64,000 nt of DNA from Ulva prolifera (Eukaryota > Chlorophyta > Ulvophyceae > Ulvales > Ulvaceae), in the NCBI GenBank assembly GCA_023078555.1, contig CM041202.1, forward strand, positions 6,000,522 to 6,064,521, written 5' to 3'. Shown in pieces: positions 48,298-60,994 of the stretch. A program made the position numbers and the translations under genes. Numbering within the stretch: the stretch's first letter is position 1; every line of letters begins with the position of its first letter. A model generated the notes under the pieces. It saw only the letters and a list, made by a program, of their open reading frames with translations, had not been told where the DNA came from and ran no database searches.

Positions 48298-50886
48298 CTA
48301 GCGCAGGTGGACGCCTCGCAGCAGGGGCGCCCCCCGGGCACTCTCCCACAGCCTCCTCTTTTCGTCCTCCTGCAGCACTGCGCCACTTGTAGCCACCTCC
48401 AGCCGCTGCAGCCCCGCCATCCCCGCCAGCACTTCACACAGCGCGTCGACGTCGACGCCCACCCCTGTAGCCACCTCTAGCACCAGCTCACGGATCCCCG
48501 GCAGCATGGCCCCCCGGCGGCGCGCGGCCGCCTCTCGGACCCCTGCAAGCCCGCGCGCCGTGGCTCCGCAGCAAATCGGACACTCCGCTGTCTCACGGCC
48601 ACGACATGCCGTAGCTGAGTGGACGGCTTCTGTCAGGCGCTCTGTGGCATCCGCATGCATGCAGCATAAGGGCTCTGCCAGGTCATCGAAAGCATCGGAA
48701 CGGCTTGCCCGGCCCCTTGGCCTCACATCGCATGACTGCCCCGGCGCATGCCCGCCACATGCATCCGGCCTGTTTCCATCCGCAGTCGGGTCCGCCGGGA
48801 CCGCTTTCTGAGGCGGCGCGCCAGCGATATCGCGCAGCGCCCCCACGCCACTGAGCCGCAGCGCTGTCAGCCCGGTCAAGTGCGACAGGCCCCCCAGGGT
48901 GCCTGCGACATCTAGCATTGTGGGGACGGGGGGGCAGCAGGCGCCCACCTCCTCCGCTCCTCCCGCTAATTTCGGCAGAGTTGGCTCGCATGCATGGCGG
49001 GCCGAACCCCCTGCCTCCATTGCAAGCTTCTGCAGGGCCGTCAGCTGACTGACCTGCTCATGAACCTCGTGCCACGGAATATGAACGGGCCCGCACAGCA
49101 CGAGGCATGTCAGCGCGGACAGCTGACCCATCGATGCGACCAGCAGTTCAAAGCCGGCGGACGCTGTCCCGGTCGCTGGTGGACCCTCGTGGCCACTTTC
49201 CCCCCCGCTGCCACCCGGGATGCCATGCTGCGTCGGCTTCGTTGCCCCCGCTTGTGCGGCAGCTGCATCTGCGACGTGCGAAACTCGCCATGCCAGCTCC
49301 AGCGAAGCAAGGTCAGCGAAGCCTGCCGTCAGAGCGCGCGCAGCGCACGCAGCGCTCTCCGCGGCAGCGCCGCAGCACGCGCATGCATGCGCCAGCTTCA
49401 GACTCTGCAGGCCCGTGAGCTGACGCACAGCCCGCCCCCACCCGTCAGGGTGTGCAACCGCACCTTCAGCACAGGCACCCACACTTCCTTCGCCGGTCCC
49501 TGGGCCCCTCTGGGGAGGCTGCAATGCTGTGCATGCATGGATGTTGCATACGATGCCGGTGACTTCCAGAGCCGTCAACGCGGTCAGCGCCGACACGAGC
49601 TGCGGCAGGCCTGCAGGGGCACCGGTGGCTACAAGGGCCAGGGCGCGTACGCGCGCCTTTGGCCCGCATGCATGGATCATGCATGCATTCGATGCGTCCG
49701 CGGCCGATTGCTCTGCGCTGAGTGACGGGGCCGGACTGTCAACATGGTGGGCTGTCACCGAACAGAAGGGCACGCTCCCCGCATCGACCCGGCTCAGCTT
49801 CGGATGGTTCCGGAAGAACGGGTGGACGCTGGGGGGAGCAGAGATCGCCACGGCGCTGGCATCGACGGCGGTGTGTGCATGGGACGCATGCATGCACCGC
49901 CCGCACAGGTTGAGCGCCTTGAGCTGCGGGAACAGGCTCGGTGATGCAGTCAGAGTGGCGATGGCGGCGCGGCCGAGGGGGTGGGGTGGCGGGGTTGCAG
50001 GGGAAGCGCTGCGTGCACGGCCTGCATGCGCGTCGATGCTCAGATCGAGCATTCGGAGCTGGCTGAGCGGGAACACAGCGAGCAGCTTCGCCTCTGAGGC
50101 TGCAGGCAGGTTGACGAGAGACAGCTGGTGTATTGATGTGAACCTGTGCCGCATGCCTGGGGGACGCGGCGGGGCGGGGGCGTCTACGGCAGGGGCCAGC
50201 GGATGGGTGTCCGAGGGTCTGAGGGGATTTGCGGACGGCCCGTCACGCCCTGGTCGACCCGGCTGCGGTAGGGACGGGTCATGCATTGGCCCTGATGCCG
50301 CCTCTGGTGCGGGGGGGAGAGGGGGAAAGATCAGGGCCAGGATCGCGAGAGCCGGGGCGGAGGAGGCGACTTCGAACAGTGGTGCGAGGGCGGCGGGGGA
50401 CGTCTCGGCTGCTGGGACCGAGGCGCGGAAGCGCGTCAGGTGCACGAGGGGGTCCATGATGTACGCAAGCGCAGCCACGCAGAGGCCGGGGTTGCCTGAG
50501 ATGTCGAGGGAGCGGAGGGAGGCGGTGTGGGGGACCATCGTGGATGCGAGTATGTCGGCGTGTTCATCGGTGAGGGAGTTGTGGGAGACGTCGAGAGCCT
50601 GGGGGGAGGGGGTGATGGCGTGGAAGGCCGGGGCGTAGGCGATGAGGAGGGACGGGGAGTGCAGCTTGAAGGGATCGGAGACCGTGGCGGTGGTGTACTG
50701 GAGGGCATGCGACAGGTCGATGGCGCATCGGGACGCGTCTGTGAAGCGCGACGAGAGAGCGTCGGTGCGGAGAGCTAGCGGTGAGAACATCGCCATTGCT
50801 AAAGGGAGTTCTCGGAACGTTGCCTCGAGCTGGCTCTGAGAGAGCGTCTTCAACCGCTTGAGAAGGCTGTGCAGGCTGTGATACAT
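48298..50886 (-). CDS. Leucine-rich-repeat protein, intronless
   Basis: One open frame encodes 862 residues from the first ATG (50886, MYHSLHSLLKRLKTLSQSQL). The frame stays open upstream to about 51109 without an ATG, so an earlier exon may add residues, perhaps joined at the acceptor-like GCTGCAG near 51055. LRR units occur throughout: LRSLDISGNPGLC, LRMLDLSIDA, LKALNLCGRC, LTALEVTGIVC, LQSLKLAHAC, LTCLVLCGPV, LTALRLSGVGAL, IRELVLEVATG and LQRLEVATSG. Units are separated by long Ala/Pro/Gly-rich loops, an irregular, ribonuclease-inhibitor-like layout. No signal peptide or membrane helix is seen in the ORF, so an intracellular protein-binding scaffold is expected. There is no NB-ARC or kinase part. 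It ends LLRGVHLR and TAG. Confidence 0.8.
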   Translation of the reverse strand: MYHSLHSLLKRLKTLSQSQLEATFRELPLAMAMFSPLALRTDALSSRFTDASRCAIDLSHALQYTTATVSDPFKLHSPSLLIAYAPAFHAITPSPQALDVSHNSLTDEHADILASTMVPHTASLRSLDISGNPGLCVAALAYIMDPLVHLTRFRASVPAAETSPAALAPLFEVASSAPALAILALIFPPLPPAPEAASGPMHDPSLPQPGRPGRDGPSANPLRPSDTHPLAPAVDAPAPPRPPGMRHRFTSIHQLSLVNLPAASEAKLLAVFPLSQLRMLDLSIDAHAGRARSASPATPPPHPLGRAAIATLTASPSLFPQLKALNLCGRCMHASHAHTAVDASAVAISAPPSVHPFFRNHPKLSRVDAGSVPFCSVTAHHVDSPAPSLSAEQSAADASNACMIHACGPKARVRALALVATGAPAGLPQLVSALTALTALEVTGIVCNIHACTALQPPQRGPGTGEGSVGACAEGAVAHPDGWGRAVRQLTGLQSLKLAHACACCGAAAESAACAARALTAGFADLASLELAWRVSHVADAAAAQAGATKPTQHGIPGGSGGESGHEGPPATGTASAGFELLVASMGQLSALTCLVLCGPVHIPWHEVHEQVSQLTALQKLAMEAGGSARHACEPTLPKLAGGAEEVGACCPPVPTMLDVAGTLGGLSHLTGLTALRLSGVGALRDIAGAPPQKAVPADPTADGNRPDACGGHAPGQSCDVRPRGRASRSDAFDDLAEPLCCMHADATERLTEAVHSATACRGRETAECPICCGATARGLAGVREAAARRRGAMLPGIRELVLEVATGVGVDVDALCEVLAGMAGLQRLEVATSGAVLQEDEKRRLWESARGAPLLRGVHLR

Positions 50887-51109
50887 CGGAAGGTGGTCTG
50901 GGGATGGAACGGCGGATAGTAGGTCATCCACATGTACATCTGGAGCCTTTTCGAAGGCGAACTGCCGCAAGGTAGCTGCGACGGAGGCGAGCGCCTCGCT
51001 GCAGCTGTGCTGCCCTGCATCGCCATGCTGATCAGTGGAACAACAACCGCCTCTGCAGCGGGTCAACGTGGCCGCAGATATTGAACCACAGTCAGTAAAG
51101 TCTCATTGC

Positions 51110-51789
51110 GTCTTCTGAGATGCGTTAAGAAAGTAGATATCCAGACTGCGCTTCTTATCAGTGTGTCGCGGCGTTGGAACTCACCTGAAGAGCTGCTGTC
51201 CATACCGGTGCACGTCCGAGCTGAAGCCTGAAAATTTTCCACTCAAGTGAATTGCCTCCAGCGACGCCCTGGTTCAGGTTCAGTCCGCTGCGTCAGTGGC
51301 TGGCCAATACATCAAGAGACAAAAGCAAAACAAAAGGCGATAAAGGCAAGCTACATGCAAGCTGGCTGCACACGGCAGCCGATATCAGGCGAGACCGTTC
51401 TAACTGTATGATACGGCATCCTCATATCCTTGCATGGTGTTATGTTGACGCAGGCTGCCGGTCAGGCTGTGTAGGGATGGATGCACTACGGCGTCGCCAG
51501 ATCAATGGCATTACGCATCCGCGCTACAGTGATCAAAACGAGGTTGTCGCAGAGAAACCATGGTGCATGAGCAGACTTGACGTGGCGCGGGCTGTATCGC
51601 GTATATGTGCCATGGCTGCAGACTCGGCCGACCTCGGCACTGGCTGGAGCAGACCGTGCTGACGCGTCGGCCACTCGCGCCTGAGACATGGTTACGCGCC
51701 AAAAAGCATCCCAAGGCCTGACACAGCTGACACAGATCCGCATACTCGAGAACACAGCATTACACACATGAGACACCGCTCTTCTACTG

Positions 51790-51876
<87 letters not shown>

Positions 51877-52218
51877 ACAGTGCATCAGTGGATACAAGAA
51901 AAGGCCTTCGCAGCATCCGCTGCGGCCCTGTACAGCAGCCAGGCGAAAGGCAGAAAACAGTCATACAGACTCGACTAACAATCAAAGCAGCGGGGCACAG
52001 GCCTAGGCTAGTGCGAGGGCGGCAGCTGAACGCCCTCCGCACGGTGCCTGCGCCCCAGGTGGCAGAATCGGGCAGCACACGCAACTACAGCACCCCGGCC
52101 ACGGCACGCTCCGCGGCGGACTCCGCCTCTGGCCTACGCGCCGCCGTGGCTACAGGGGCCCCTCCAGCGGCAACGAATCAGTCCGCTGGAGCCTCCCGGC
52201 CTCAGAAGCACATCCATC
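51110..52218. other. Gap between LRR gene and TKL kinase with CA microsatellite
   Basis: It lies upstream of the LRR gene and downstream of the kinase stop. The (CA)n tract is listed separately. No other feature was recognised. Confidence 0.45.
51791..51875. repeat. (CA)n microsatellite, 85 nt
   Basis: An uninterrupted CA dinucleotide repeat, about 42 units. Confidence 0.98.
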
Positions 52219-55200
52219 CTAGCGCTGCATACCCGCGCGTGCCCGATTCATAAAACCCGTGAACATCGAAGACGCCTGCGCACGCGCGTTAGCGACCCCC
52301 GGCCCGAACCGCCCGCCGTCGATACTCGGCCGGCCCCCGCTGCGGTGCGTCCGGCTGCCACTCGCGCTCGGCGTCCGGTCCGCCCCGTCCGGCAGCTGCA
52401 GTGACCCGGTTCCGGAGCGGCTCATCGCCGGCTGCGCCGGTGGCGGCGCCGCCGCGGCCGGCGGCGTCCGCCCCCCGGCGCTGCTCGCGCCGCCTCCGTG
52501 CTGCTCGCGCATCGTCGCCGCGGCGCCCGCGGCCTGCGCGGCCACCCCGGACAGGATCCCGGACATCCGCCCGATCAGCGACGGCTGCGCGTCGGCGCGT
52601 GCCTCCGCGGCCCGCAGGGCCGCCACGACCGGGTGCAGCTGCGACGCGATAAACACGAAGTTCGGCCGCAGCATCGGCTCCTGCTGCAGACACGAGTCCA
52701 GCAGCCGCTTGATCGCGTCGGGGACGTTTGTGTTCTCGAGGGGCGGCCGGAGCTTGCGGTCGGCGACGCCGATAGCCACCTGGAGAGGCGTGAGATAAAG
52801 GCTGCTGTACGGGAGCTCCTGATTGCAGAGCTCTGTCAGCATCACGCCAAAGCTCCACACATCGGTCTTGGTTGTGTACACCTGCACAGGGCCAGCCACA
52901 GGTGAGGTGATCATTGTGGTGTCCAAACCGTGCAGAGCGCGTGCTTGATCGTGGACTAGTCACGGATTTGCCATGGAGCAGCGCAGGGATCGTGTGTGGA
53001 GCCAGGTGGGAGGGTGGTCGCCAAGATGGGATATACAGCAGTGTGATACTGTACGGTGATACGATTAGGGAGCATGCAGTCAGGGTGCGCTGCTGCAGCA
53101 AGTGACACCCGCCCTTGCAAGAGGACTTTTGAGAAATGTGATTGCAGCCAGCGCCACGTCGGCAGCCCGGCAGTCAGGCTCACTGCCGATTGTCCAATGG
53201 CTGATGCCGGGTTGTGGCTGCAGCACAGTGTGTGCTTGAACCAAACAGCAGATGCAGAACAAGGGCAGGCCAGAACAGATCAGAACAGCTCGCAAGATCA
53301 TGGATCGCTGAAGTGGACCATCATCCTGCCTCCATGCGGTTGGCCTTATCAGCAGAAGCTGTTTCATCACGTTCAATTTGTTCAATTTCATCACATCGCG
53401 TGATGTCACTGAAGCTCTTGTTACAGATTTACTGGCACCAGTGCATGCATGCATGCCTTGATTGCGCACAGCTGTAGAGAGGTTTGGCCAGAACAGTGTC
53501 AATTTTGAGGACAGGCAACCACCTTGCCTGGATGCTCCCGGACACACAAACTTCACACAAACTTCCGTGGGGCCGTATCAGCGGGGTTCGTATCAGCGGG
53601 CAGCGGGCATCTGGAAGAGCCTCACATCGAGCTCAACGAAAGCTGCCAGACCAGTACGCTGATGCAGAGACTTCTGAACAACGACTGTGGGCGAGATGTC
53701 TGGAGCAGTGTGCAGCAGCGTGGTGACGCCTGCCTCCATATGCATGCATGCATGCAGCTGTGCCGCACACCCGGTGTGCTATGCTGTATAATTGTGCAGT
53801 GCCACAGTGACACACACTGTGTGTTTCAGGAATGAGCCCAGGCAGAGTCTCTACTCCACGTTGCCACATCCAGAGCAGTCGGCACCAGACTTCTCGTGAT
53901 ATGCCAACTCTGACTGTCACCCCTATGGTGCCATGTGGTCACACATCTCATCACCAGTCGCAATCACATAATGTCAGGTCACAGCGGTTTTTTTCCTGGG
54001 CCCCCACAACACCGCCCCTCAAGCCCCTCACACCAGTCAAGCTATCAGAAGGCAGGAAACTTCCATCCACTCATATCACAGACACCGTCACGTTCTGGCC
54101 TACAGTGTGTAAGGATCCTTTGAAGATGATAGCTTAGCACAAGCTTACAGGTTGCAGGCTCGAATTACCCAATAGCTTGATAAGCTATGAGTCGGAGTTT
54201 CACCATAGCAAAGCACCTCAAACCTACTCGACCGCTGCTCCGTATCCGCCCCTTGCCTTCCACCACTCGAAAGGTCAAAAAGACACCCATCTCGAGATAC
54301 GAAGCGAAAGTATAAGCGCTTGTCAGCACGCTGAATTAGTTTTTGGATCGCTTCGCTCGCAATGAAGGGGGCTCGTAATTACCCTTTGTAGCTAGTCATG
54401 CTTGAATTATTACGTCTATCGCTTACAAGCGATGCATCAGCAGATCCTAAAACACTGGTTCCGTCTCGGGGCACATGGTCAGGATGAAAGCACTGCAACG
54501 ATGCAGTTTTCACAGCAGAAACAAGGTGAGTGGGCAGCACACATAGGGGCAGCACGAGGTGAGTGAAAACTTGGAATTCCCGCAATTGTTTTTCCGGGGT
54601 GCAAACTGGCATAACAAGAAAAGACCGGAAAAGACCGGAAAAGACAGGCCGCCGCGGAGGGGGCGGGGCGCACCTCGTGGCGCATCATCTCGGGGCTCAT
54701 GTAGAGGTACGTGCCCGTCTCGCCGGTGAGGTTGGCGAGGCAGTCCTCGTGCAGGCGCAGCGAGAGGTTCATGTCGGCGACGCGCGCGCCGCCCGCGCCG
54801 TCCACAAACACGTTGCTCGGCTTGAGGTCGCGGTGCACGATCGGCGGCTGTGCGCCCTCCAGCCCCGCCATGCCCTGCGCTACCTGCACGCGTATCGGTG
54901 CTCGACACCGAACCATGCTCGTGCGCGGAATGCACAGGTGGGCCTGGGCCGCAGCACTGAGGAGGTGCATGCATGGGGTGGGCCGAGCAGCGCACAGGCG
55001 CCGACATCATCAGTCCTGCCCTGATGCACTGGGACACTGTGGAGTGCCGGTGACTCAATAGAGTCGTGGTTTATCAGGTGAGTCAAGCTGTGTCAGATTC
55101 TGCAAATCTGTGGCAGCCGAGTCAGACCTTGAGATGAGCCTTCCCTCCAAAAAACAGTAACATTTTTATTGTGTTGTTTTATTTGAGGAGCAGAGCATCC

Positions 55201-58200
55201 GTGGCAGTCGGCTGGCGGTGGGTGTGGGAGAACAACGCGGGCGAGGTGGCGTGGGGGGCGCCGTACGTGCAGGGCCATGCAGAGGCGGTCCGACAGCCGC
55301 CGCGCCGGCCGGCGGGCGGTGGGGGCGCCGTAGAGCCACTCCTTGAGGTTGCCGCCGGGCATGAGCTCCGTGATGAGGAGGCAGCGGTCGCTGTCGGAGA
55401 GGCAGGCCCCGAGGAACGGCAGCACGTGCGGGTGCGTCACGGCCGCGAAGCACTCGACCTCGCGTAGCACGTTGAGCGCCTCGCTCGTTGACTGTGGCGC
55501 CTTGGCACACTTCGCAGCGACCTGCACCGCGCCACCATGTGGGACACAACTTGCAAGGACACGTGCGATTGTACAGCAGAGCACCAAAATAAAGCAAGCA
55601 CCGCACCAACATGTGGCGTGCGTATGCTCACATGCATGCATACAGTGGAATGGGTAGTCAAGCATAGACGCTGGTACCTGCGATCATGCCCTGCCTCTGT
55701 CATTTGTAAATACATGCGTACAGTGAGATCACACACATGTCCGATCACTCTTTGAACAGATGTGGCGTGTCAGATATCGGTAGAATCTGGGTGTCTGGGG
55801 CGGGGTAGGCACAGAAAAGATGAATGTGCACAAGGAGTTCGACCAAACACTGCAGAGGCCGGGTAAGTGGAACGGACAAGTGAGACAGAAATGTACGTGC
55901 AGCTGGAAGGGGGGGGGGGGGGGGGGGGGGGATGGCACATGAAGGCCCCTACTTCAAGCCTAGAAAAAGGCACCGTGCTATTTGACCAAAAAGATAAATG
56001 GAGGGGGGGGGGGGGCTCACCCGGGTGCCTCTCCAGGTGGCCGCGAAGGTCTGGCCAAACGTTCCTGTGCCGATCGGCGCACCCAGCTGCACGTCATCTG
56101 CAGCAAGAAGCCAGCCCTGGCGCGCGCCGCGGCCCAGCAGCTCCTCGTACCGCCGCGACACAACCTCGTTCTGGTGGAAGCCATCCAGCGGCTTCGCCAG
56201 GCCGTGGCTGAGGAGCTCGTCCATGCGTGCGCTCTGCACCAACAACGACAGCTCCCAGTCAGGACCTGCGTCTGGCTCTAATGGGGCTGAGTTTCGCAGG
56301 CATGGAATGCGCTAAAATTGAAGCTCACGATATGATCCACTGTGGGGGTTTTGGCGGGATCGGCGCAGTGGCTACGAGGTCGATGTGCAACTGACCACGC
56401 TAGACCTGATCGGATGAGTCGGATGCGATCGCCAGTTCAGGACGGGCACAGATGCTCTACGCAAGCAGGTGTCAGTGTTGGCGTTGAGGTGGACGCAGAG
56501 ATCTGCATTCTGCACATCTGGTTATCAGTAGTACTACTACGCAATGGTGCCAGTGCACATGCCGAGCGGAGGAAGGATGGATGAGAGGGCCCAAGCAGGG
56601 GATGAGCAGGCATGCGTGCATGTCTACCGAGTTGCGCCACTCTTGCCAGAGCTGCAGCGGCTGGTATGGCTCGAGGGCATGCCTCGAGCAGGTCGGACTC
56701 ACATGGCGAGCTCTGTTGTTAATTGTGGATGAGCTGACCCCGCACAGATGGAGTCGAAAACTATCAACTTCCACGTGCTCGGGCCAGACGAGATAACACT
56801 GAGAGGCACATACAGAGGTGATGGCCCAGGGTAGCATCCAGAACAAGTCCCAGCAGTCAAAATCTGTTCACGAGCAGGTGCTGTCCACATTTGTAATCAT
56901 ATAAGCAGAGAGACATTTATATATGCATGCATGACAAATGTGCAAGCTCACATTGCCAACAGACCTGCCCAGGCACAGCCTGCCCTCAAGCCATACGATT
57001 CTCGGCGCTACAGCTGTGTGAGACATGTCTGAGAATCTGAAGCCAGGCTGGAAGCATATGGCATGAAGTTTGCACTATTGCAGTGGCTGTGGCAACACAA
57101 GGCTTGATGTGACTACTGTGAGCCATAGCCCAACTGCAGCATCATCAAGTAATCCAGGGCATGGCGCACATGCCCAAAAGACCTACACTGTGCAATCACT
57201 GCATAGGTTGCTGCAGCGTATCTATGTTTTTGGCGCTTCATAGGCAGCCCAACCAGGTTATGCCAGACAGGTGCCGAGCAGGCGCAGGGAAGTCTGACCT
57301 GCAGCAGCAATCTACCTGCCAGCACCAGAGTGTGCAGCTGATCATATTGATGAGGTGACATAGGATGAGGTGGTTGGAGCGCCACGTTGAGGATGTGCAG
57401 TGGTTTGGGGCTTTCTTGGGGAACGTGAGTGGTATCATGACCTGCAAGCCCATACAGGCTTTCCAGTGTTCGTGCAAGCATGCAAAGCTAGATTCAGCAA
57501 GGTCGCATGGTCATGATGGCCATACACATTATACCGCGCATAGAGGCCTGCCCAGGCAGAAATATAGCCCAGAAAACTCCCAGAACAGTCTGATTATGTC
57601 ATGGCCATTAGAAATTGCATGGCTCATCCTGCCAAACATATGCCCACAAATGAGTGTGGGCGGTGTATCTCTATATGCTTCTTTGGCTCACTGAAAAAAT
57701 CTCGTCAAATTGCCGTTGGATGGCGAGGAAGATGAGAACCACATCACCAGGACGTAGCAGCGAGTGACATGACGACGTACCGTATCTGATGCCTTGCCTG
57801 CGACCGCTTCTTCAGTCTGCTGCATTTCTAGCTCGCGCACTCGGCTTTTGAGCTCGTTGTACCTGTGCTCGTAGGCCTGAATCTGCGCAGTCATTGACTG
57901 CACGAGGTTGCCCTTCTCTTCGACCTGCTGCCGTAGATGCTCATTGACCTCCAGGGCAGCACTGAGGGCTTGAAGAGCTTCCTCAGTGCTACAAGCACAA
58001 GACCATGTCACGCTCTGTGTCGATCGCGAAATGACCTAGGCGCATGCCCTGCCTCGATGATGAAGGCGTGCGTGCCGAAGTTGAGTGTATGCAAGTAGGC
58101 CACAATATCAAGCAACAAGAATCTGCCAATCATGGGTTTAGCCCACCTGGAAAATGATAATCCGTTGCTTGCCGTAAGCCTTGGTGCTTGGCGAGTGGAG

Positions 58201-58361
58201 CTGTCGACAGCCGCTGCATCGTGATAGCTGCGATCGAAGTCCGGCTGAGCTTCTGAGGCTACGATAAGGCTCTCAGACGAAGACGCGTGGTCGCTGGCGT
58301 CGACATTACTCTTGGCATCAAAATGAGCGCCGTGACTCTGAGCCTTGTCAAGGACCTCCAT
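52219..58361 (-). CDS. TKL-type protein kinase with N-terminal coiled coil
   Basis: Exons 58361-58147, 57988-57781, 56275-56021, 55521-55267, 54883-54674 and 52881-52219 join to 601 codons plus TAG. Residues 1-72 are Ser/Asp-rich. 73-135 form a coiled coil (LSAALEVNEHLRQQVEEKG, then MTAQIQAYEHRYNELKSRV). The kinase domain follows: IGTGTFGQTF glycine loop (about 209-218), VAAKCAK (Lys about 230), EVECFAAVTHPHVLPFLG (helix C onward), HRDLKPSNVF (about 328), SPEMMRHE and DVWSFGVML. The DFG triplet is DMN (about 348): the metal-binding Asp stays, Phe and Gly are changed. The tail after the kinase is Ala/Ser/Gly/Pro-rich. No membrane helix is seen, so it is likely cytosolic. The acceptor of exon 3 (after TTAGAG) is weak and an extra exon may lie in 56276-57780. 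The kinase call is firm. Confidence 0.87.
55909..55931 (+). repeat. Poly-G run (23 nt) in TKL kinase intron
   Basis: Poly-C on the sense (minus) strand, inside the intron 55522-56020. Confidence 0.9.
56003..56015 (+). repeat. Poly-G run (13 nt) abutting a splice donor
   Basis: On the sense strand the donor GTGAGC (from 56020) runs directly into the C tract. Confidence 0.9.
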
Positions 58362-60994
58362 GTCTGGGACCCGACCCACTTCAGGGCCAGCATAACAGCC
58401 GCATACTCTAGAAAACCATCATTCAAAAGCCTCTCCGTCCCTGTCTGGTGGAGAGCAGGGCTTTCAAATCTTATACCAGCTCGGTGGTCGCGCGTGCGCT
58501 TCCACCCCGTAAACGATCAGCCGATCCTGCGCGGATGCTGTTCTGAGAGTTGAATAAATTATTCTACGGATGAGGACTCATCACCACTCCAGGCCAGCCT
58601 TGCCTGGCCTGACTACCAGCGCGATATGTCGGGACTGGCTCTGCAGCAGCGTTGCCATCACCACTTGTGACCACCAACCACAATGCCCTTGGAGAAACAT
58701 GAATGGGCACCTCGCATGCATAAAAACTGGCGGCTGTTGCGATGAGAGTCAACTCAGCGGCAGCCCATGTCAGAAAATTCTATCCACACTTGGTGTTGTG
58801 TTCGCTTCCGGAACCAAGCCATCGATATCGAAATTCCTCGGCAACACACGCGGTAGCTTACGAAGGACCGTATTTTCCATTGAACAGACAATCATCCACA
58901 CGCAACCGCGACAATGCTATAGTACTAGCTGTATGCGCCGTGTCCTAGGAGGATTTGTGCAATATGCAGCACCACGCCGCAACCTCGCAGGGATCAACAG
59001 AAGTCTGTGCCCTGGTTGAGGATTGCAGTGTAGTCGAAAGCTCGAAAAGTCAAACATTATTCAGGTGTACTCAGCCTAGACGCGACCTGTGCCTGCCGCT
59101 TCGACCTCGTCCTGACGATGCCCCGGCCGCGTCAATCCGGCGTTCCGGTGGTGACGAGCCTGATTCGGCTTGGAACTGGAACCACACCCATTGGACATCG
59201 CATGATATGATACAGTTTGCGTTGAAGGGCAGGAGCTGCGACGCTGTCTCGGGCAGCCCGCAGTGTGACCATACCAGAACGTACCTGGGCAAAGTGTCTA
59301 CCTCTTCTGATATCCCTTCGTCTCGGCAGTAACGGGGACAAAACGGCCCAGGCTAAAGGTGGTACGTGAGGTTTTCGACCTTTGACCGGGGACCAGGTAG
59401 ATCCATCTTCAACAACCACAATCCATTATGCTTTGTGAAGAGCTGCAGGTGTTCCTTACCAGATAGCACACCACTCTGGACACACCTATGCAATGTACAC
59501 TTTCTACTGTATCGCAGACTTGAATGCAGAGCAGACATCCCTTCAGCTGCTGTCGCTGCGTGCAAGATGTCTCCCCATGGGAGCAGACACGATCCATCAG
59601 TGCCATCCGGCCGAGTGAGAACCCAAATGCACTCCAGAAGCACGAAAATGACGTCATGCAGCGGTCCAGGTGCCTTCACTTAGCGTGCTGATAGTGCAGA
59701 CGGCCTCAACGCAGCAGCGCAGATTTCTGGGGCTGACATCTCACACAGCACTCGAGATCTGTCCGGCCCCATGCACACACTCAGACCAGTGTCACTCACC
59801 TGTTCAGCATTGGCCTCAGCCACGCAAATGCATTGAAGACCATCACGCAATCCGCCATTTGCGAGAGCCGGCTTGCATCGTCAGAAGTGGTCCATCACCA
59901 TGCCTGCGCACCTTTGAACGAATCCAACCTGAACCAACAATGTCACTCCGAAGCACTGTGACTCCCAGTTGAGATGTCAGCCAGTTGTAGTGCCTAGTGA
60001 TGTGTCAGCCGAATTGATACAAAACTGCTGATCCGGGACGGTGTTACATGTGGCACACGTGGCTGTGGCGATCCAGTGATATGGATAGCATGTAGCTGGA
60101 TTGCCTGAGTGGCTGCTGGTCTGGCAGGCGTGTGGTTTCGTTTCTGTTGTTTTATTTGTTGGTTTGTTTGACAATTTTATTTTTCGGGGGAAAAGGCTTT
60201 TTATTTGTTGTTTTTACAGCAGCCATGGTGTGCTCCATGGAGCGGGTGCAAGTGCAGTGCGGTTCTGCGGAGCAGACACTCTGCCGGTCGGCTGCACAAG
60301 AGTTCGCCGCCAGCTGCCTGCACATCTAGTCCATCCGTGTTCCAGTCTTCGTCCATTCTTTGGGCTGTGCGTGGCCTTCCCCAGGAGGTACTGCATATCT
60401 CGAGATGTTCACAGCGGTCACAGCCATCCTGCAACATGTATATATCGCCTGGATCGCAAGTCCATGATCTATGCCATGTACCACAGCCCCCTGGCACGAC
60501 GTGCACATGCGCACAACCATACTGTCCAATCATCACCTCACAATCACCAACCTGTTGAGCACGCATGTGCTGATGGGCAACGATTGGCAGTGGCAATCAT
60601 GCACGTATCTATGTACAGACTGTGCGCGTGTGTGCAGACGGTGCTGTGCACAAAATCTCTAGATCTGCGGACCTTCCAGGCGCTGCAAACTGCTGCATCA
60701 GGCATCGATTGCAGGTCAAGCTGATGCAGCATGGTGCACACATCAGCCGGCATCTGCAGACGCCGTTGGGGCATGCCACATGCGCAGCCAAGCCAACATG
60801 TGTACAGCTGCGTCAAAACCACGAGGCTGCAGCTGCATCGGGGTGCTGCACAGGGCAGTGTACAGTGCACAAAGGCTGCATCATATGCTGCTGCTGGCCG
60901 TGTTTCTGCGCTGATCGCTGCTTTCTCTGCTTTCTCGGCACCGCCCACCCGCCGAGCTCGCCGCCCCGGTGGCCGTGCAGCAGCAGCATGCTGC

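Noticed and set aside
48506-50778. Plus-strand frames opposite the LRR gene
   Set aside because: They are shadows; LRR motifs and a single continuous 862-residue frame support the minus strand.
51692-52253. Frames with poly-Cys-Val or poly-Thr-His
   Set aside because: Direct translation of the (CA)n microsatellite.
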